From NCBI GenBank assembly GCA_006969385.1, contig CP030884.1, positions 4,086,249-4,150,248 of the forward strand: a stretch of DNA of 64,000 nucleotides, in the 5' to 3' direction. Under the pieces are notes generated by a model. That model did no database searches, was not told where the DNA came from, and saw only the letters and a program-made list of their open reading frames with translations. Source of the stretch: Planctomycetaceae bacterium (lineage in GTDB: Bacteria > Planctomycetota > Phycisphaerae > UBA1845 > UTPLA1). The position numbers were made by a program, and so were the translations under genes. Positions 52,026 to 60,941 of the stretch are shown here, piece after piece (positions within the stretch are counted from its first letter, which is position 1; every line of letters starts with the position of its first letter).

Positions 52026-52118
52026 CATGCCGACCCAACCGATGGAATGTTGTAACGCTTGACGAGGCAACTTTGCGTGCGACCATCCAATCGTGCAGCC
52101 AATGCGTAGGTCGGCATG
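52026..52118 (-). repeat. 93-bp element with 10-bp inverted ends, copy 1 (inverted)
   Basis: Begins CATGCCGACC and ends GGTCGGCATG, 93 bp. Read on the minus strand its interior resembles the three direct copies at 52518-52863, for example GATGGTCGCACGCAAAGTTG next to TATGGTCCCGCGCATGGCTG. Non-coding repeat. Confidence 0.8.
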
Positions 52119-52320
52119 CCCATGGCGCGTGTCCGTGCTAAACGAAGTCCGCAACCGATACCGACACCTTTTCACTACCCCACGTAAATTGTACCCCGAA
52201 AGATAAACGGTTCTCGCGAAGCATGCGGACCCTCGCCTTTGTCTCGTGGTTGGGTGATGCCACGCGAAGTGAACATTGCTCAAGGGTATCAGCGTCGCAT
52301 AGTTGGGTCGGTCGGGGTGC

Positions 52321-52413
52321 CATGCCGACCCAAACGAAAGAATGCTGTGACACCGATAGAAGCAGCTTTCAGGGCGACCATCCAATTGCGCGATAAACGA
52401 CAAGGTCGGCATG
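52321..52413 (-). repeat. 93-bp element with 10-bp inverted ends, copy 2 (inverted)
   Basis: The same ends, CATGCCGACC and GGTCGGCATG, at the same 93-bp length, 295 bp after copy 1. A weaker remnant, CATGCGGACC at 52222 followed by GTTGGGTGATG, lies between the two copies. Confidence 0.8.
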
Positions 52414-52501
52414 TCCAAGGCTTGCGACCACGCCGAGCACTGACGATGATCAACAGGGAACCCACTTAACTCACCGGTAATATCCCGCTTTGGTGCAAAG
52501 A

Positions 52502-52869
52502 GGATTCGCGCAGGAAGCATGTCGACCTTGGTGTTGGGTTCGCGTTTGTAACGTCCCGCACATGGCTGCCGGTGCTTTGACGGTAAAGTGCAACGCGTTT
52601 GGGTCGGCATGGCACCCAAGGTCCGCGAGGTTCATGCGTGAGGCATGCCGACCTTCGTGTTGGGTTCACAACTGTGTGGTCCCGTGCAAGGCTTGGATTG
52701 GTTAGACGATTAGGTGGAACGCGGTTGGGTCGGCATGGCACCCCACGTACGCGCGGTTCATGCGTGAAGCATGCCGACCTTGGTGCTGGGTTCGCGTTTG
52801 TATGGTCCCGCGCATGGCTGCCCGTGCTTCGACATATCAACGCGGCGCGGTTGGGTCGGCATGGCACCC
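52502..52869 (+). repeat. Tandem array of three 94-bp elements with exact 126-bp period
   Basis: TTGGGTCGGCATGGCACCC occurs at 52599, 52725 and 52851, exactly 126 bp apart. The left ends CATG(C/T)CGACCTT occur at 52518, 52644 and 52770, also 126 bp apart. Each unit is a 94-bp element bounded by inverted 10-mers plus a 32-bp spacer containing GTTCATGCGTGA in copies 2 and 3. Several frames stay open through the array because 126 is divisible by three; I do not regard that as coding. The rest of 51858-52938 contains no gene. Confidence 0.85.
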
Positions 52870-52938
52870 CAGTTGGGGCGGAGTTGTTTCCGCGCGGGCG
52901 AGCTGTTTGAGTTCGTCGATGGTCGCGATGATGCGGCG

Positions 52939-53466
52939 CTATTCGCGATTGCCCGACGTACCGGTCGCGCTCTCGGCATCATCATTTGCCGACGATTCGG
53001 GATTGCGGCGGTCGCCGCGGCCGGCACCCGGCGGCATGGGGTTGTGTCGCACGACGATGCGGCCGCAATCGGGGCATTCGGTGACGCCCGCTTTATCGAC
53101 GTCTTCGTTTAACAGCACCCAAGTCGGCTCTGTCCTGGGCTCGTCGGAATCTTTCTGCCAATAACACGCTTCAGCGCGATAGCCGGTCTTCTTATCTGTA
53201 TGGGGTGATAAGACCGGAAACGTGTCGCTTTCCTGCGGCTTGTATTCAAAGGTCTTACCGGTTTCGGCGCAGATGCACACGATGGGCGGCGTATCCAGCT
53301 TGACCGGCTCGGCGGCATAGAACGTGTTGTACGCAAACACGCCCGCGACACCTAACAGCACCAGCGACAAAATAATGCCAAATGGCCCGCTCAACGGTCC
53401 GCCGCTTTTGGATTTACTCGAATCGGCGGGCGCAGGTTGATTGGCTTGGATATCTTGGTCGGTCAC
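52939..53466 (-). CDS. Membrane protein with zinc-ribbon-like Cys pairs, downstream of the Bat operon
   Basis: Begins at GTG 53466, after GGGGAG; a GTG at 53496 is possible. About 175 residues: a Pro/Ser/Gln-rich cytoplasmic start (to about 25), one membrane helix (FGIILSLVLLGVAGVFAYN), then a domain with CICAETGK, ACYWQ and CPDCGR, which looks like a metal-binding ribbon. The tail is Asp/Ser-rich. It lies 103 bp after batE on the same strand and could be the last gene of that transcript. No known family. Confidence 0.72.
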   Translation of the reverse strand: MTDQDIQANQPAPADSSKSKSGGPLSGPFGIILSLVLLGVAGVFAYNTFYAAEPVKLDTPPIVCICAETGKTFEYKPQESDTFPVLSPHTDKKTGYRAEACYWQKDSDEPRTEPTWVLLNEDVDKAGVTECPDCGRIVVRHNPMPPGAGRGDRRNPESSANDDAESATGTSGNRE

Positions 53467-53569
53467 GGAAGTCTCCCCTGTTGAGGCGTGTTTCACCGAT
53501 GCAGATGCTACCGGAACGCTCAGCGTGTATCCAGCGGCGCGTGTTAGCGCAAGATGAAGTTTGTTAGAC

Positions 53570-54469
53570 CTATATCAATAGTGCTCGCTCGGCCAGAATC
53601 CAGCCGTCGGTACCATCGGCGAGGCGAATGCGATACCAGAGGCGCTGATCGGGGTCGGGCCGTTGCTCGATTAGTTCGAATTCGACGCCCGCCGTGAGGG
53701 GTTCGTCGATCCGCCGCTGATAGCCGGTGCCGTTGCCCTTGAGCAGTTCGGTTTGGCCGCGCGCGACGACGCCCGCCGCTGGATTCTCGAATCGCTCCGC
53801 CGCCACCCAAAACGCGCGGCCTGCCACCAACGCGAGGAGCAGGCAAAGCGCGAGCAACGCCGTCGGCACGCTCACGGGTTGACGCCACCGCGCGATACGC
53901 AAGGTCAGCAGCAACCAAAACCCGACGTACGCGGCGTAGGCGAGGTACTTCCAGACGCTCGGGGCAAGCCAGCGGTCGTAGGTGAGAAGCGAAGCGAATA
54001 TCTTGCGCTCGGTGGGCGGTTCGATTTGCAGGGTGACCTGACGCCGCGCTTGGCTGAGGTTTTGTTGAATATCCGCCGCGTTGGGTTCGATCAGCAGCGC
54101 TCGGCGGTAATAGACGATTGCCTTGGCGTAGTCGCCCAAGCGGTAGGCGGCGTTACCGGCGTTGAACAACACCCCGGCGTTTTGCACATCCTGGTCGAGC
54201 ACGGATTCGTATTTCTTGAGTGCGTCGGAAAACAGCGTGCGCGCCTTTAAGCGATTGGGTGCCTGCATGGCAACGGCCTGGTCGTAGGCCTCTTGGGCTT
54301 GTGCTAGGAGCGTAGATCGCGACGCGGTATCTTCGGCCATGACGGCATGCGGCAAGCACAACAGCATGGCCAACATTACCAGCCATCTTCGTTGCGCATG
54401 GATTGCAACGCGATTGCCTGTCTTCGCCAAACCACCCAACATGTTATAACCGTGCAGTTGCATGCTCAT
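53570..54469 (-). CDS. batE: BatE-like TPR protein with C-terminal SH3 domain
   Basis: 299 residues, ATG overlapping the batD stop by four bases. The signal/anchor region (WLVMLAMLLCLPHAVMA) precedes TPR-like helices (about 55-150; VLFNAGNAAYRLGDYAKAI). Two membrane helices occur at about 175-195 and 203-220. The end is a bacterial SH3-type domain (GYQRRIDEPLTAGVEFEL, LADGTDGWI). BatE-like proteins are part of the Bacteroides-type aerotolerance locus; their biochemical job is unknown. Here it acts in the envelope with BatA-D. Confidence 0.85.
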   Translation of the reverse strand: MSMQLHGYNMLGGLAKTGNRVAIHAQRRWLVMLAMLLCLPHAVMAEDTASRSTLLAQAQEAYDQAVAMQAPNRLKARTLFSDALKKYESVLDQDVQNAGVLFNAGNAAYRLGDYAKAIVYYRRALLIEPNAADIQQNLSQARRQVTLQIEPPTERKIFASLLTYDRWLAPSVWKYLAYAAYVGFWLLLTLRIARWRQPVSVPTALLALCLLLALVAGRAFWVAAERFENPAAGVVARGQTELLKGNGTGYQRRIDEPLTAGVEFELIEQRPDPDQRLWYRIRLADGTDGWILAERALLI

Positions 54470-56274
54470 TTTTTGGATACCGCCCGATCGATTGATTTGA
54501 GTGTGTTGCGGATATCGGCAACGTCGAATGACGCTTCTGTTGCACCGCCCGCATACTGCGCGGTTTCTAAGTCGTTTACGAGTTTGTCAAAGCGTTGAAT
54601 CGCATCCGACGGTACGTCGTGTTGTTGCAACAGCCTGATCGCATCGCCACGCGCGACGGCGGCGCGCGGTGCGCCGCTGACGTCTGCGACAAATCCCAAC
54701 ATGGCGTGCAACGCACCCGCCGCCGATCGATCGGCGGTTAATCGGCGTTCGGCCTCCTGCAAGGCGCGGCTGCGCCGCTTGCGTTCTTCCATCTGCGCGC
54801 CGCCGCAACGAGCCCGAATGAACACGACGACGCCCACGAACAACAACGGGCAGGCGGCGAGCAACACACGATCGATCGTGGTGATCGCAATGCCCTGCGA
54901 GACGAGCAAGCCGTCGATATTCGTACGGTTAGCCAGCAGGCCGTCGTCCACTTGCGTGAGCTCCGTGGGGCCATTGCTATCGCCATTGCCTTCGGGGGTG
55001 ATCGGAACGGATATACGCTCGGCCGCGCGCACGGCGAGAGGGATCGGATCGGTCCAGACCGTGTCGTACTGTTCGCGCTCGGGATCGAAATACGCCAGCG
55101 GCAGCGACGGGATTTCCTTAACGTCTTCATGCCGAGGGCGAATGGTCATGGAAAAGGTCTTCATGTTGCCGTTGACCACCCCGGCCAATGAGTCGTCGGT
55201 GATCTCGAAGTTTTCCGTAAGCGGCGCGACTTCGGAAAGCTTGGGCGCGGCGATGCCGTCGAGCGGGCTGTTGCCGGTTAGTCGAAGATTGAGCGTAATC
55301 GGGTCGCCCACAGCCGCCGAACGCGGCGCGGCCGATGCCTGCATGGTGAACTGTCCGATCGCGTTACGGTAATACGGCGGACGACCGGCCAGCGGCACGG
55401 CCTTGACGACGATATCGTCAACGTCGGGTTGGGCTTGTAAACGTCGCGGCGGGCGGGCGTGATCCCAATCGAACACCGTGCGGCGCAAGAGTGTCGGATA
55501 CAACGCTTCGATGCGGATGTCGCCGACGGCGAGCTGTCCGGGGCGGCTCGGATAATGCGTCGTCGTAAAGGTGTAGCGATAGTAATCGACGGCCTTGCCT
55601 TGGTCGTTTTTCCGCGTTGCTTCTTTGACTGCCGGCGGCACGCGTTGTCGAATGAGGTCGGTGAAGATACCGAAATCGCTGGTACTGGCCTGCACGCGTT
55701 GCAACATGTATCCCGCTTCCGCGCGCCCGATGCCGCGTTGTTCGTACACGCGCAACCAGATGTGCAGCTTGAGTTCGACGGCTTCGCCGACAAATAGGGT
55801 TTTGCGCGGCGCTTCTACTTCGACCATGAGGTCTTTGGTCTCGGCCGATTCTGTAATCTTCACGCGGAAAGGATTGCTGCGCAGTTCGCGACCGTTGTCT
55901 TTCAGGACGAACGGGCCGATGGTGACGATGCCGGTTTTGTGTGGCGTCAAAACGAATTGATAGGTATAGCTGATATCGCTGAAACGTCTGCCTCTGGAGT
56001 CCATCTCAAAGTGTTGGCTCTTGCTCGGCCCACCACGTAGCGTTAGGTCGTAGTCGTCCGAGGTGGGTGGTTCCGGTGTGGAAGCCTGATTGGGGTTGGA
56101 AACCACCACGGAGATGACGACGATTTCGTCCATCGAGGCGGAGCGAACGTTGGGCGTGGCGGTGATGCTCTGCGCGGCAGCGCTGGCGTGCCATGCGAGA
56201 AGCGCGAACAGGAACGCGAGCCCGGTCGCGGTGGATCGATGCGCAAGTTGACGGAACAAATCTCGCACTACCAA
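54466..56274 (-). CDS. batD: BatD-like protein, oxygen-tolerance family
   Basis: 602 residues. A signal peptide ends near ASAAAQ; three or so Ig-like beta domains follow (about 35-440), characteristic of the BatD/oxygen-tolerance family: QSITATPNVRSASMDEIV and YTYQFVLTPHKTGI near the start, VGDPITLNLRLTG later. One membrane helix at about 465-485 (VLLAACPLLFVGVVVFIRA) and a helical cytoplasmic tail follow. It overlaps batC by seven bases upstream and batE by four downstream, so it is co-translated. Role in the Bat complex is structural or scaffold by inference. Confidence 0.88.
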   Translation of the reverse strand: MVVRDLFRQLAHRSTATGLAFLFALLAWHASAAAQSITATPNVRSASMDEIVVISVVVSNPNQASTPEPPTSDDYDLTLRGGPSKSQHFEMDSRGRRFSDISYTYQFVLTPHKTGIVTIGPFVLKDNGRELRSNPFRVKITESAETKDLMVEVEAPRKTLFVGEAVELKLHIWLRVYEQRGIGRAEAGYMLQRVQASTSDFGIFTDLIRQRVPPAVKEATRKNDQGKAVDYYRYTFTTTHYPSRPGQLAVGDIRIEALYPTLLRRTVFDWDHARPPRRLQAQPDVDDIVVKAVPLAGRPPYYRNAIGQFTMQASAAPRSAAVGDPITLNLRLTGNSPLDGIAAPKLSEVAPLTENFEITDDSLAGVVNGNMKTFSMTIRPRHEDVKEIPSLPLAYFDPEREQYDTVWTDPIPLAVRAAERISVPITPEGNGDSNGPTELTQVDDGLLANRTNIDGLLVSQGIAITTIDRVLLAACPLLFVGVVVFIRARCGGAQMEERKRRSRALQEAERRLTADRSAAGALHAMLGFVADVSGAPRAAVARGDAIRLLQQHDVPSDAIQRFDKLVNDLETAQYAGGATEASFDVADIRNTLKSIDRAVSKK

Positions 56275-57536
56275 TCCTTCTCCACGTTGCGCGAACTTTG
56301 ACGATTCTCGCGGGCGCGGCGCTGAGCTTGGCGCCGCATGGCTTCCTTATCGCGCGCTTCCTGCAATAGTCGTAGGGCGCGCTCGCGGCTGACGCGTTCG
56401 TTCTGTTCGGCCGCCGTTTCCTGCGGTTCGGTTTCGTCGGCCGGTTGGCTCGTCGCCATGGCTTGCTGGTCGCCTTCGGCCTGCTCGCCTTCTTTTTGGT
56501 CCTGCGCTTCGGCTTCCTGCTCGGCGGCGCGTTCCTGCTTGATGTTTTCGAGCGCCTCTTGCAACTGGCGTTGCAGTTGTTCGAGCTGCTCCTTGCTCAT
56601 ATCGGCGGTCGGGTCGGATGTATCCGACTCGTTATCGTTGCCGTTTTGGTTTTGATCTTCACCCGCTTCGCGCTTCTTGAGTTCTTCTTCGAGCCGCTCC
56701 AGTTCGCGCTCGAGTTCCTCTTGCAGCGCTTCCATATCCATCTCGTCGCTTCCGCCGGTTTGCGATTGGGACGTATCTGAAGCTTGCGACGGTTGCGACT
56801 GACTGTCGTCGTTCGATTCGCCTTGTTCACTATTGGAGGATTGCTGATTCTGCTGCTGCTCGCCCGATTGCTGTTGTTGATCGGACGACTGTTGCGAATC
56901 CTGCTGCTGTTGATCTTGGCCTTGGCCGGATTGTTGCTGTTGGTCTTGGTTGTCCGACTGTTCCTGCTTCTGATCGTCGGAGGGTTGTTGTTGTTGCTGT
57001 TGTTGTTGCTTGAGCTGTTCGGCGATCTTCTTAACGAACGCTTGCTGCCGTCGCGCCCGGTCGAGGTTGGCCTTTGCATCCGCGTCGTTCGGGTTCACGA
57101 GCAACGCGTCTTCGTAGAAGTCAATCGCGCGTTGCAGGCCTGAGGTGATTTTTTCGGGGGAGACGTTTTTGGGGTCTTCCGGTTGAGCCAACGCCTGCGC
57201 GTGAGCGCAGCGGCCGAGATTGTATTTGGTGGCGGCTTCCAACTCGGACGCGTCGGGCCGCAGGGAATTCTGTAGGGCTGTGGTTGCCTCGTCATATTGC
57301 TGTAGGTGATACAGCGCGACGCCGCGGTTGTACTGCGCTTGGGCACTGTTGGGCATGAGCGACAGCGCTTGATCGTAGGCTTCCAACGCGGCGGTGGGCT
57401 CACCCTCTTGCAAGAGCCGGTTGCCTTCGCGAATCCAATGCGGCCCGGTCCAATCGTCGCGATCCGCCGCTTCGGCGCGCACGATCGCGAACGAAACCAG
57501 CAGGCCAAACAAGATGTACGTTACCCGTTTGTTCAT
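56268..57536 (-). CDS. batC: BatC-like TPR protein with Gln-rich region
   Basis: 422 residues. Signal peptide (ILFGLLVSFAIVRAEA), then TPR-like repeats (about 33-160; EGEPTAALEAYDQALSLMP, AQYNRGVALYHLQQYDEA). From about 178 on there is a low-complexity region with Gln, Ser and Asp runs (Q8 at 179), then Glu-rich coiled coils (LEEELEKREAG style, about 275-345). The end is charged and Arg-rich. BatC is a TPR partner of BatB in other bacteria. The polyQ is encoded by tandem CAA/CAG-type codons, so it may vary in length. A gap of 124 bp separates it from batB. Confidence 0.85.
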   Translation of the reverse strand: MNKRVTYILFGLLVSFAIVRAEAADRDDWTGPHWIREGNRLLQEGEPTAALEAYDQALSLMPNSAQAQYNRGVALYHLQQYDEATTALQNSLRPDASELEAATKYNLGRCAHAQALAQPEDPKNVSPEKITSGLQRAIDFYEDALLVNPNDADAKANLDRARRQQAFVKKIAEQLKQQQQQQQQPSDDQKQEQSDNQDQQQQSGQGQDQQQQDSQQSSDQQQQSGEQQQNQQSSNSEQGESNDDSQSQPSQASDTSQSQTGGSDEMDMEALQEELERELERLEEELKKREAGEDQNQNGNDNESDTSDPTADMSKEQLEQLQRQLQEALENIKQERAAEQEAEAQDQKEGEQAEGDQQAMATSQPADETEPQETAAEQNERVSRERALRLLQEARDKEAMRRQAQRRARENRQSSRNVEKDW

Positions 57537-57660
57537 GTTAGCTATGCCGACTTCAGTCTCGGCGGTTCACACAACTTATTCAGCAATTCATTTCTCAAAT
57601 AATTTATTTGGTTCACGCGTTTATCCGGCAACCAGTCCGTCCCATCAGTGCAACGTTTAA

Positions 57661-58722
57661 CTATCCACTGCCCGTCGCGACGATGCTGTCTGCCGCCGCC
57701 GGCAAAGGGTCGGCGCGTTTGCGCGGCGGTACCAGAAACTCCAACGTTAACAGCACCAAGGCCGCAATCGCAAACCAGAAAAATTGCGGCTTGCGCTGGT
57801 CCACTTTTTTCTCGTCGTCCTGACTCGTCATTTGCGCCTTGAGGCGATTCTCAAACAACCATTCGAGCGTGCGCTGGTCGTTGTTGACGAGGCCACTCTT
57901 GTAATACTCACCGCCGCCCGCGCGGGCGATCGCCGTTAGGTGTTGCGGGTTCAGTTTCGACCAGACCTGCTGCTGTTGATACATCACGTAGTCGCGGCGG
58001 TTACGCGCACTCTTGGGGACCAACGCGCCGCGGTCGTCGTCACCGATGCCGATGCAATAGACAGTTATTTCATCTTTCGCCGCCAGCCGCGCTTCTTCGA
58101 GAGCGTCGCCCGTATGGTCTTCACCGTCGGTGATGACCACCAATGCGCGGGCGGTCGTGAGGCGCGGGCCGAAAGCCAGCCGCGCGTTATGAATCGCGTG
58201 GGCGATATCGGTGCCGCCCAGCGGGGCGCTATGCGTGCCGACTTCGTTGAGAATCAGCCGAAAGAATTCGTAGTCGTCGGTCAATGGGCAAACCATCTCC
58301 GATTTACCCGCAAACGTAACCAAGCCGATGTTGGCACCGCCCAAATCGCCGAGCAGTTGATCGATATCATCCTTGGCGCGATCGAGCCGCGGCATACCCG
58401 CGTCGTTCGCCAACATGCTGCGCGACACGTCGAGGCAGATAATGAGATCGAGCCGTTTCTTTTGGGCATCGATCGGCTGCGAACCCCAGCGCGGCCCGGT
58501 CAACGCGACGACGAGCAGCGTTAACGCCAGTACGCGGAGAATGGTGCGTAGCGTTTGTCGCCCGGTGCTACGCTGAGGGGCAAGGAATGACGCCATACCG
58601 CGGTCGGCAAATGCACGCAGGGATCGCTTACGCATCGCGTGCGCATAGAACAGTAGCAAGCCGGCGGCGAGGGCCAGACTCAGCCAAGTGAAACGCGGGA
58701 AATAGTCGAAGTACTGTTCCAT
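57661..58722 (-). CDS. batB: BatB-like VWA-domain membrane protein
   Basis: 353 residues. An N-terminal membrane helix (LSLALAAGLLLFYAHAMR) precedes a VWA domain (about 87-270) with MIDAS DVSRSM, then TFAGKSE and VITDGEDHTGD. A second membrane helix is near the C-terminus (FFWFAIAALVLLTLEFLVPP). VWA proteins of this kind bind partners through a metal site, and BatA and BatB work together with MoxR. 24 bp after batA, 124 bp before batC. Confidence 0.92.
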   Translation of the reverse strand: MEQYFDYFPRFTWLSLALAAGLLLFYAHAMRKRSLRAFADRGMASFLAPQRSTGRQTLRTILRVLALTLLVVALTGPRWGSQPIDAQKKRLDLIICLDVSRSMLANDAGMPRLDRAKDDIDQLLGDLGGANIGLVTFAGKSEMVCPLTDDYEFFRLILNEVGTHSAPLGGTDIAHAIHNARLAFGPRLTTARALVVITDGEDHTGDALEEARLAAKDEITVYCIGIGDDDRGALVPKSARNRRDYVMYQQQQVWSKLNPQHLTAIARAGGGEYYKSGLVNNDQRTLEWLFENRLKAQMTSQDDEKKVDQRKPQFFWFAIAALVLLTLEFLVPPRKRADPLPAAADSIVATGSG

Positions 58723-58746
58723 TCCTCGGTTTAGTGAGCCGTCGCG

Positions 58747-59844
58747 TTAAAGGGCGTGACGCAGCCGCGTTGCGGACAAGAGTACGTCCACACCGAGCAG
58801 AATCAACGCCACCATCAACACCGGCGGCAACTCGTAGCCGCGCAGCGGTATCCAACGATACGCCAACTCCTCAAATAGATAGTAGCTTTCCTCGTCGATC
58901 TTGGTTCGCTCGAGTTTGTCGATGACTTGATAGACATCGCGCAGCGCATCCGTGTCGGTGGCGCGAAAGAAGCGCCCGCCGGTGATGTCGGCCACCTGCC
59001 GCAGCGTGTCTTCGTCAAACGGCACGCGCACCTTCCGATCACCGAATAGGCTGCGCACGGTTTGAAATCGGGGGGCCGCACCGATCGTGTATATCTTGAT
59101 ATCCAACGCCTTTGCCGCTTGCGCCGCTTCAATCGGCGTATAGTCACCGCGGTTTTGCAACCCGTCGGTCAACAGAATGATGGCCCGGCTCTTAATATTG
59201 AACGACTCATCCTTCGCGATGCGCCGACCGATGTTACGAATGCGCTCGATACCCAGCAGCAACGCATCACCGATGGCGGTACCGTCTTCCGCTCGGTTGC
59301 GCGGCACTTCGACTTCATCTAACGCGCGCATCAGATGGCTATGGTCGCGGGTGAGCGGGCACACCGTATCGGGGAACGCGGCAAAGACCGTGAGGCCGAT
59401 CAGGTCGCCGGTGCGTCCTTCGAGTTGTTCGCCATCGCCTTCGATAAAGCCGCGCACGACATTTTTGACTGCTGCGAGGCGCGTTTGCATACGGCCGGTT
59501 TTGGTATCGGGCATGTCGCGGTTGTCCGTCATCGACGAGGAGCGGTCGAGCACCAGTTCGAGCGCGACGCCTTCGGTCGTAACTTTCTCAACCTCATCCG
59601 CGCGCCGCGGTCGCGCGATGGCAAGCACGATCGCGATCACGGCAAGGCTTCGCAGGATCGGCAGGATAACGCGCGCGCGGACGGCCCAAGAGCCATTGCC
59701 CGCGGCGCTGACCAGCGTATCGGTTTGCGAATAACGTAGCGTCGCGCGGCGGCTCGCTCGCAGCCAATCCCACCAGATGAGGAAGATAACCGGCGGAGCG
59801 GCCAGCAATGCCCAAGGCCAGTAGAAGGTCTCCAGCAAATTCAT
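58747..59844 (-). CDS. batA: BatA-like VWA-domain membrane protein
   Basis: 365 residues. The start MNLLETFYWPWALLAAPP is a typical BatA N-terminal helix, followed by a second helix near 60-80. The VWA domain (about 95-310) has an intact MIDAS DRSSSM and the motif ILLTDGLQNRGDY. A C-terminal helix (VLMVALILLGVDVLLSATR) anchors it. Its ATG overlaps the preceding gene by four bases, implying translational coupling. In the Bat system this probably interacts with BatB at the inner membrane. Confidence 0.93.
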   Translation of the reverse strand: MNLLETFYWPWALLAAPPVIFLIWWDWLRASRRATLRYSQTDTLVSAAGNGSWAVRARVILPILRSLAVIAIVLAIARPRRADEVEKVTTEGVALELVLDRSSSMTDNRDMPDTKTGRMQTRLAAVKNVVRGFIEGDGEQLEGRTGDLIGLTVFAAFPDTVCPLTRDHSHLMRALDEVEVPRNRAEDGTAIGDALLLGIERIRNIGRRIAKDESFNIKSRAIILLTDGLQNRGDYTPIEAAQAAKALDIKIYTIGAAPRFQTVRSLFGDRKVRVPFDEDTLRQVADITGGRFFRATDTDALRDVYQVIDKLERTKIDEESYYLFEELAYRWIPLRGYELPPVLMVALILLGVDVLLSATRLRHAL

Positions 59845-60941
59845 GCATGGACCTCCCGTCGATCGTGCGTTGCCGCGTCTTCGGCGAGCGCGCGTTGCTG
59901 CGCTAAGCGCCGCGCGGCTTCGCGCGCGGCGTGCGTGCGCTCCACGAATTCACGCGCCGTTTTCTGCACCCAGCTGACCTCATCTTCCGATGGAATTTGC
60001 GCAGCGTATTTCACGGGATCGCAGGCGTCGATAAACGCGCGTATCAGTTCACGCTGGGTTTCCGAAAAGCGCGGATCGTGCATTAGCGAACGCACAAATT
60101 CTTCGCTCGTTTGTTCGCCCGCATTGAAACCGAACTCGCGCTCGATGTAGCCGCGCAAGATTGCATTGACGCCGAAGTAATAGTCTTTGATCCGCCCCGC
60201 ATCAATGAGGTGGTTGTTTTCCAATCGGCGAAACTCGCGCAGCGCCCATTCGTACGCGGGTAACGGTGGAGGCGGCGTTGGGGCTACGGCTTCCTTCTTT
60301 GCCGGCCAATAGCGCCGCGCGAGTAGGCTTAAAAAAATAAGGCCGATGATGCCGAGGGCGACGTACCCAACGATGCGCCATTCGATCGGAATTGCCATCG
60401 ACACGGGGCCGCGTACGTCCGCCAGGCCTTCTTCGACTTGCAGCGGCAACTCGGGCGTATTCAGTTGCTGGGCGACGGCATCCTGCGCCGAACCGGGCAC
60501 GTTGCGATCGTCGTAAAACGGAATCGGTATTGACGGCACGGCATATTCGCCCGGAAAGTGCGCGACCAACGTGATCGCCAACTCGAGACACGCGGCGGGC
60601 GGCGAGCAATTGGATTCGTTGCGTTTTACCTCGATGACTTCAAACACGCCGAGAATGTCCGACGGTTGCGGTGGGGCGACTTGCACGCCTTCGACCGTTT
60701 CAATGCGCAGAATGATATCGAACGGATCGCCGGCGACGACTGATGTCGTTGGAGGATTGATTTCAACGCGAACCGGCCCGCTTTGGGCGACGACTGGCTT
60801 CGGCTGCGTCGTGGTAGAGTCGCCGTTATCGCTTGGCTGCGCGTATAGAAGCGACGCGCTCGCAAAGGCGATTGCCAATGCGAACCATCGCGCGATGCGC
60901 GGCGAGAAGCGATTGGGTTGGCGGCCGATTGGTGCGATCAT
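59841..60941 (-). CDS. DUF4381-like membrane protein of the Bat operon
   Basis: 366 residues with a signal peptide (ALAIAFASASLLYAQ), a BatD-like beta domain (about 55-185, AGDPFDIILRIE), one membrane helix (about 190-213, VGYVALGIIGLIFLSLLARR), a Pro-rich linker and a cytoplasmic helical part (YEWALREFRRLE, DYYFGVNAILRGYIE), as in DUF4381-type proteins that sit between DUF58 and BatA genes. It overlaps its neighbours on both sides (ATGA). Function unknown; an adapter within the Bat complex is a reasonable inference. Confidence 0.82.
   Translation of the reverse strand: MIAPIGRQPNRFSPRIARWFALAIAFASASLLYAQPSDNGDSTTTQPKPVVAQSGPVRVEINPPTTSVVAGDPFDIILRIETVEGVQVAPPQPSDILGVFEVIEVKRNESNCSPPAACLELAITLVAHFPGEYAVPSIPIPFYDDRNVPGSAQDAVAQQLNTPELPLQVEEGLADVRGPVSMAIPIEWRIVGYVALGIIGLIFLSLLARRYWPAKKEAVAPTPPPPLPAYEWALREFRRLENNHLIDAGRIKDYYFGVNAILRGYIEREFGFNAGEQTSEEFVRSLMHDPRFSETQRELIRAFIDACDPVKYAAQIPSEDEVSWVQKTAREFVERTHAAREAARRLAQQRALAEDAATHDRREVHA

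Noticed and set aside
52466..52867. 133-codon minus-strand open frame with a 42-residue repeat
   Set aside because: The frame is open because the 126-bp repeat unit is divisible by three. Other frames on both strands are also open, and there is no ribosome-binding site.
52502..52869. CRISPR array
   Set aside because: The units are 126 bp and diverged, there are no short identical repeats with unique spacers, and no cas gene is present.
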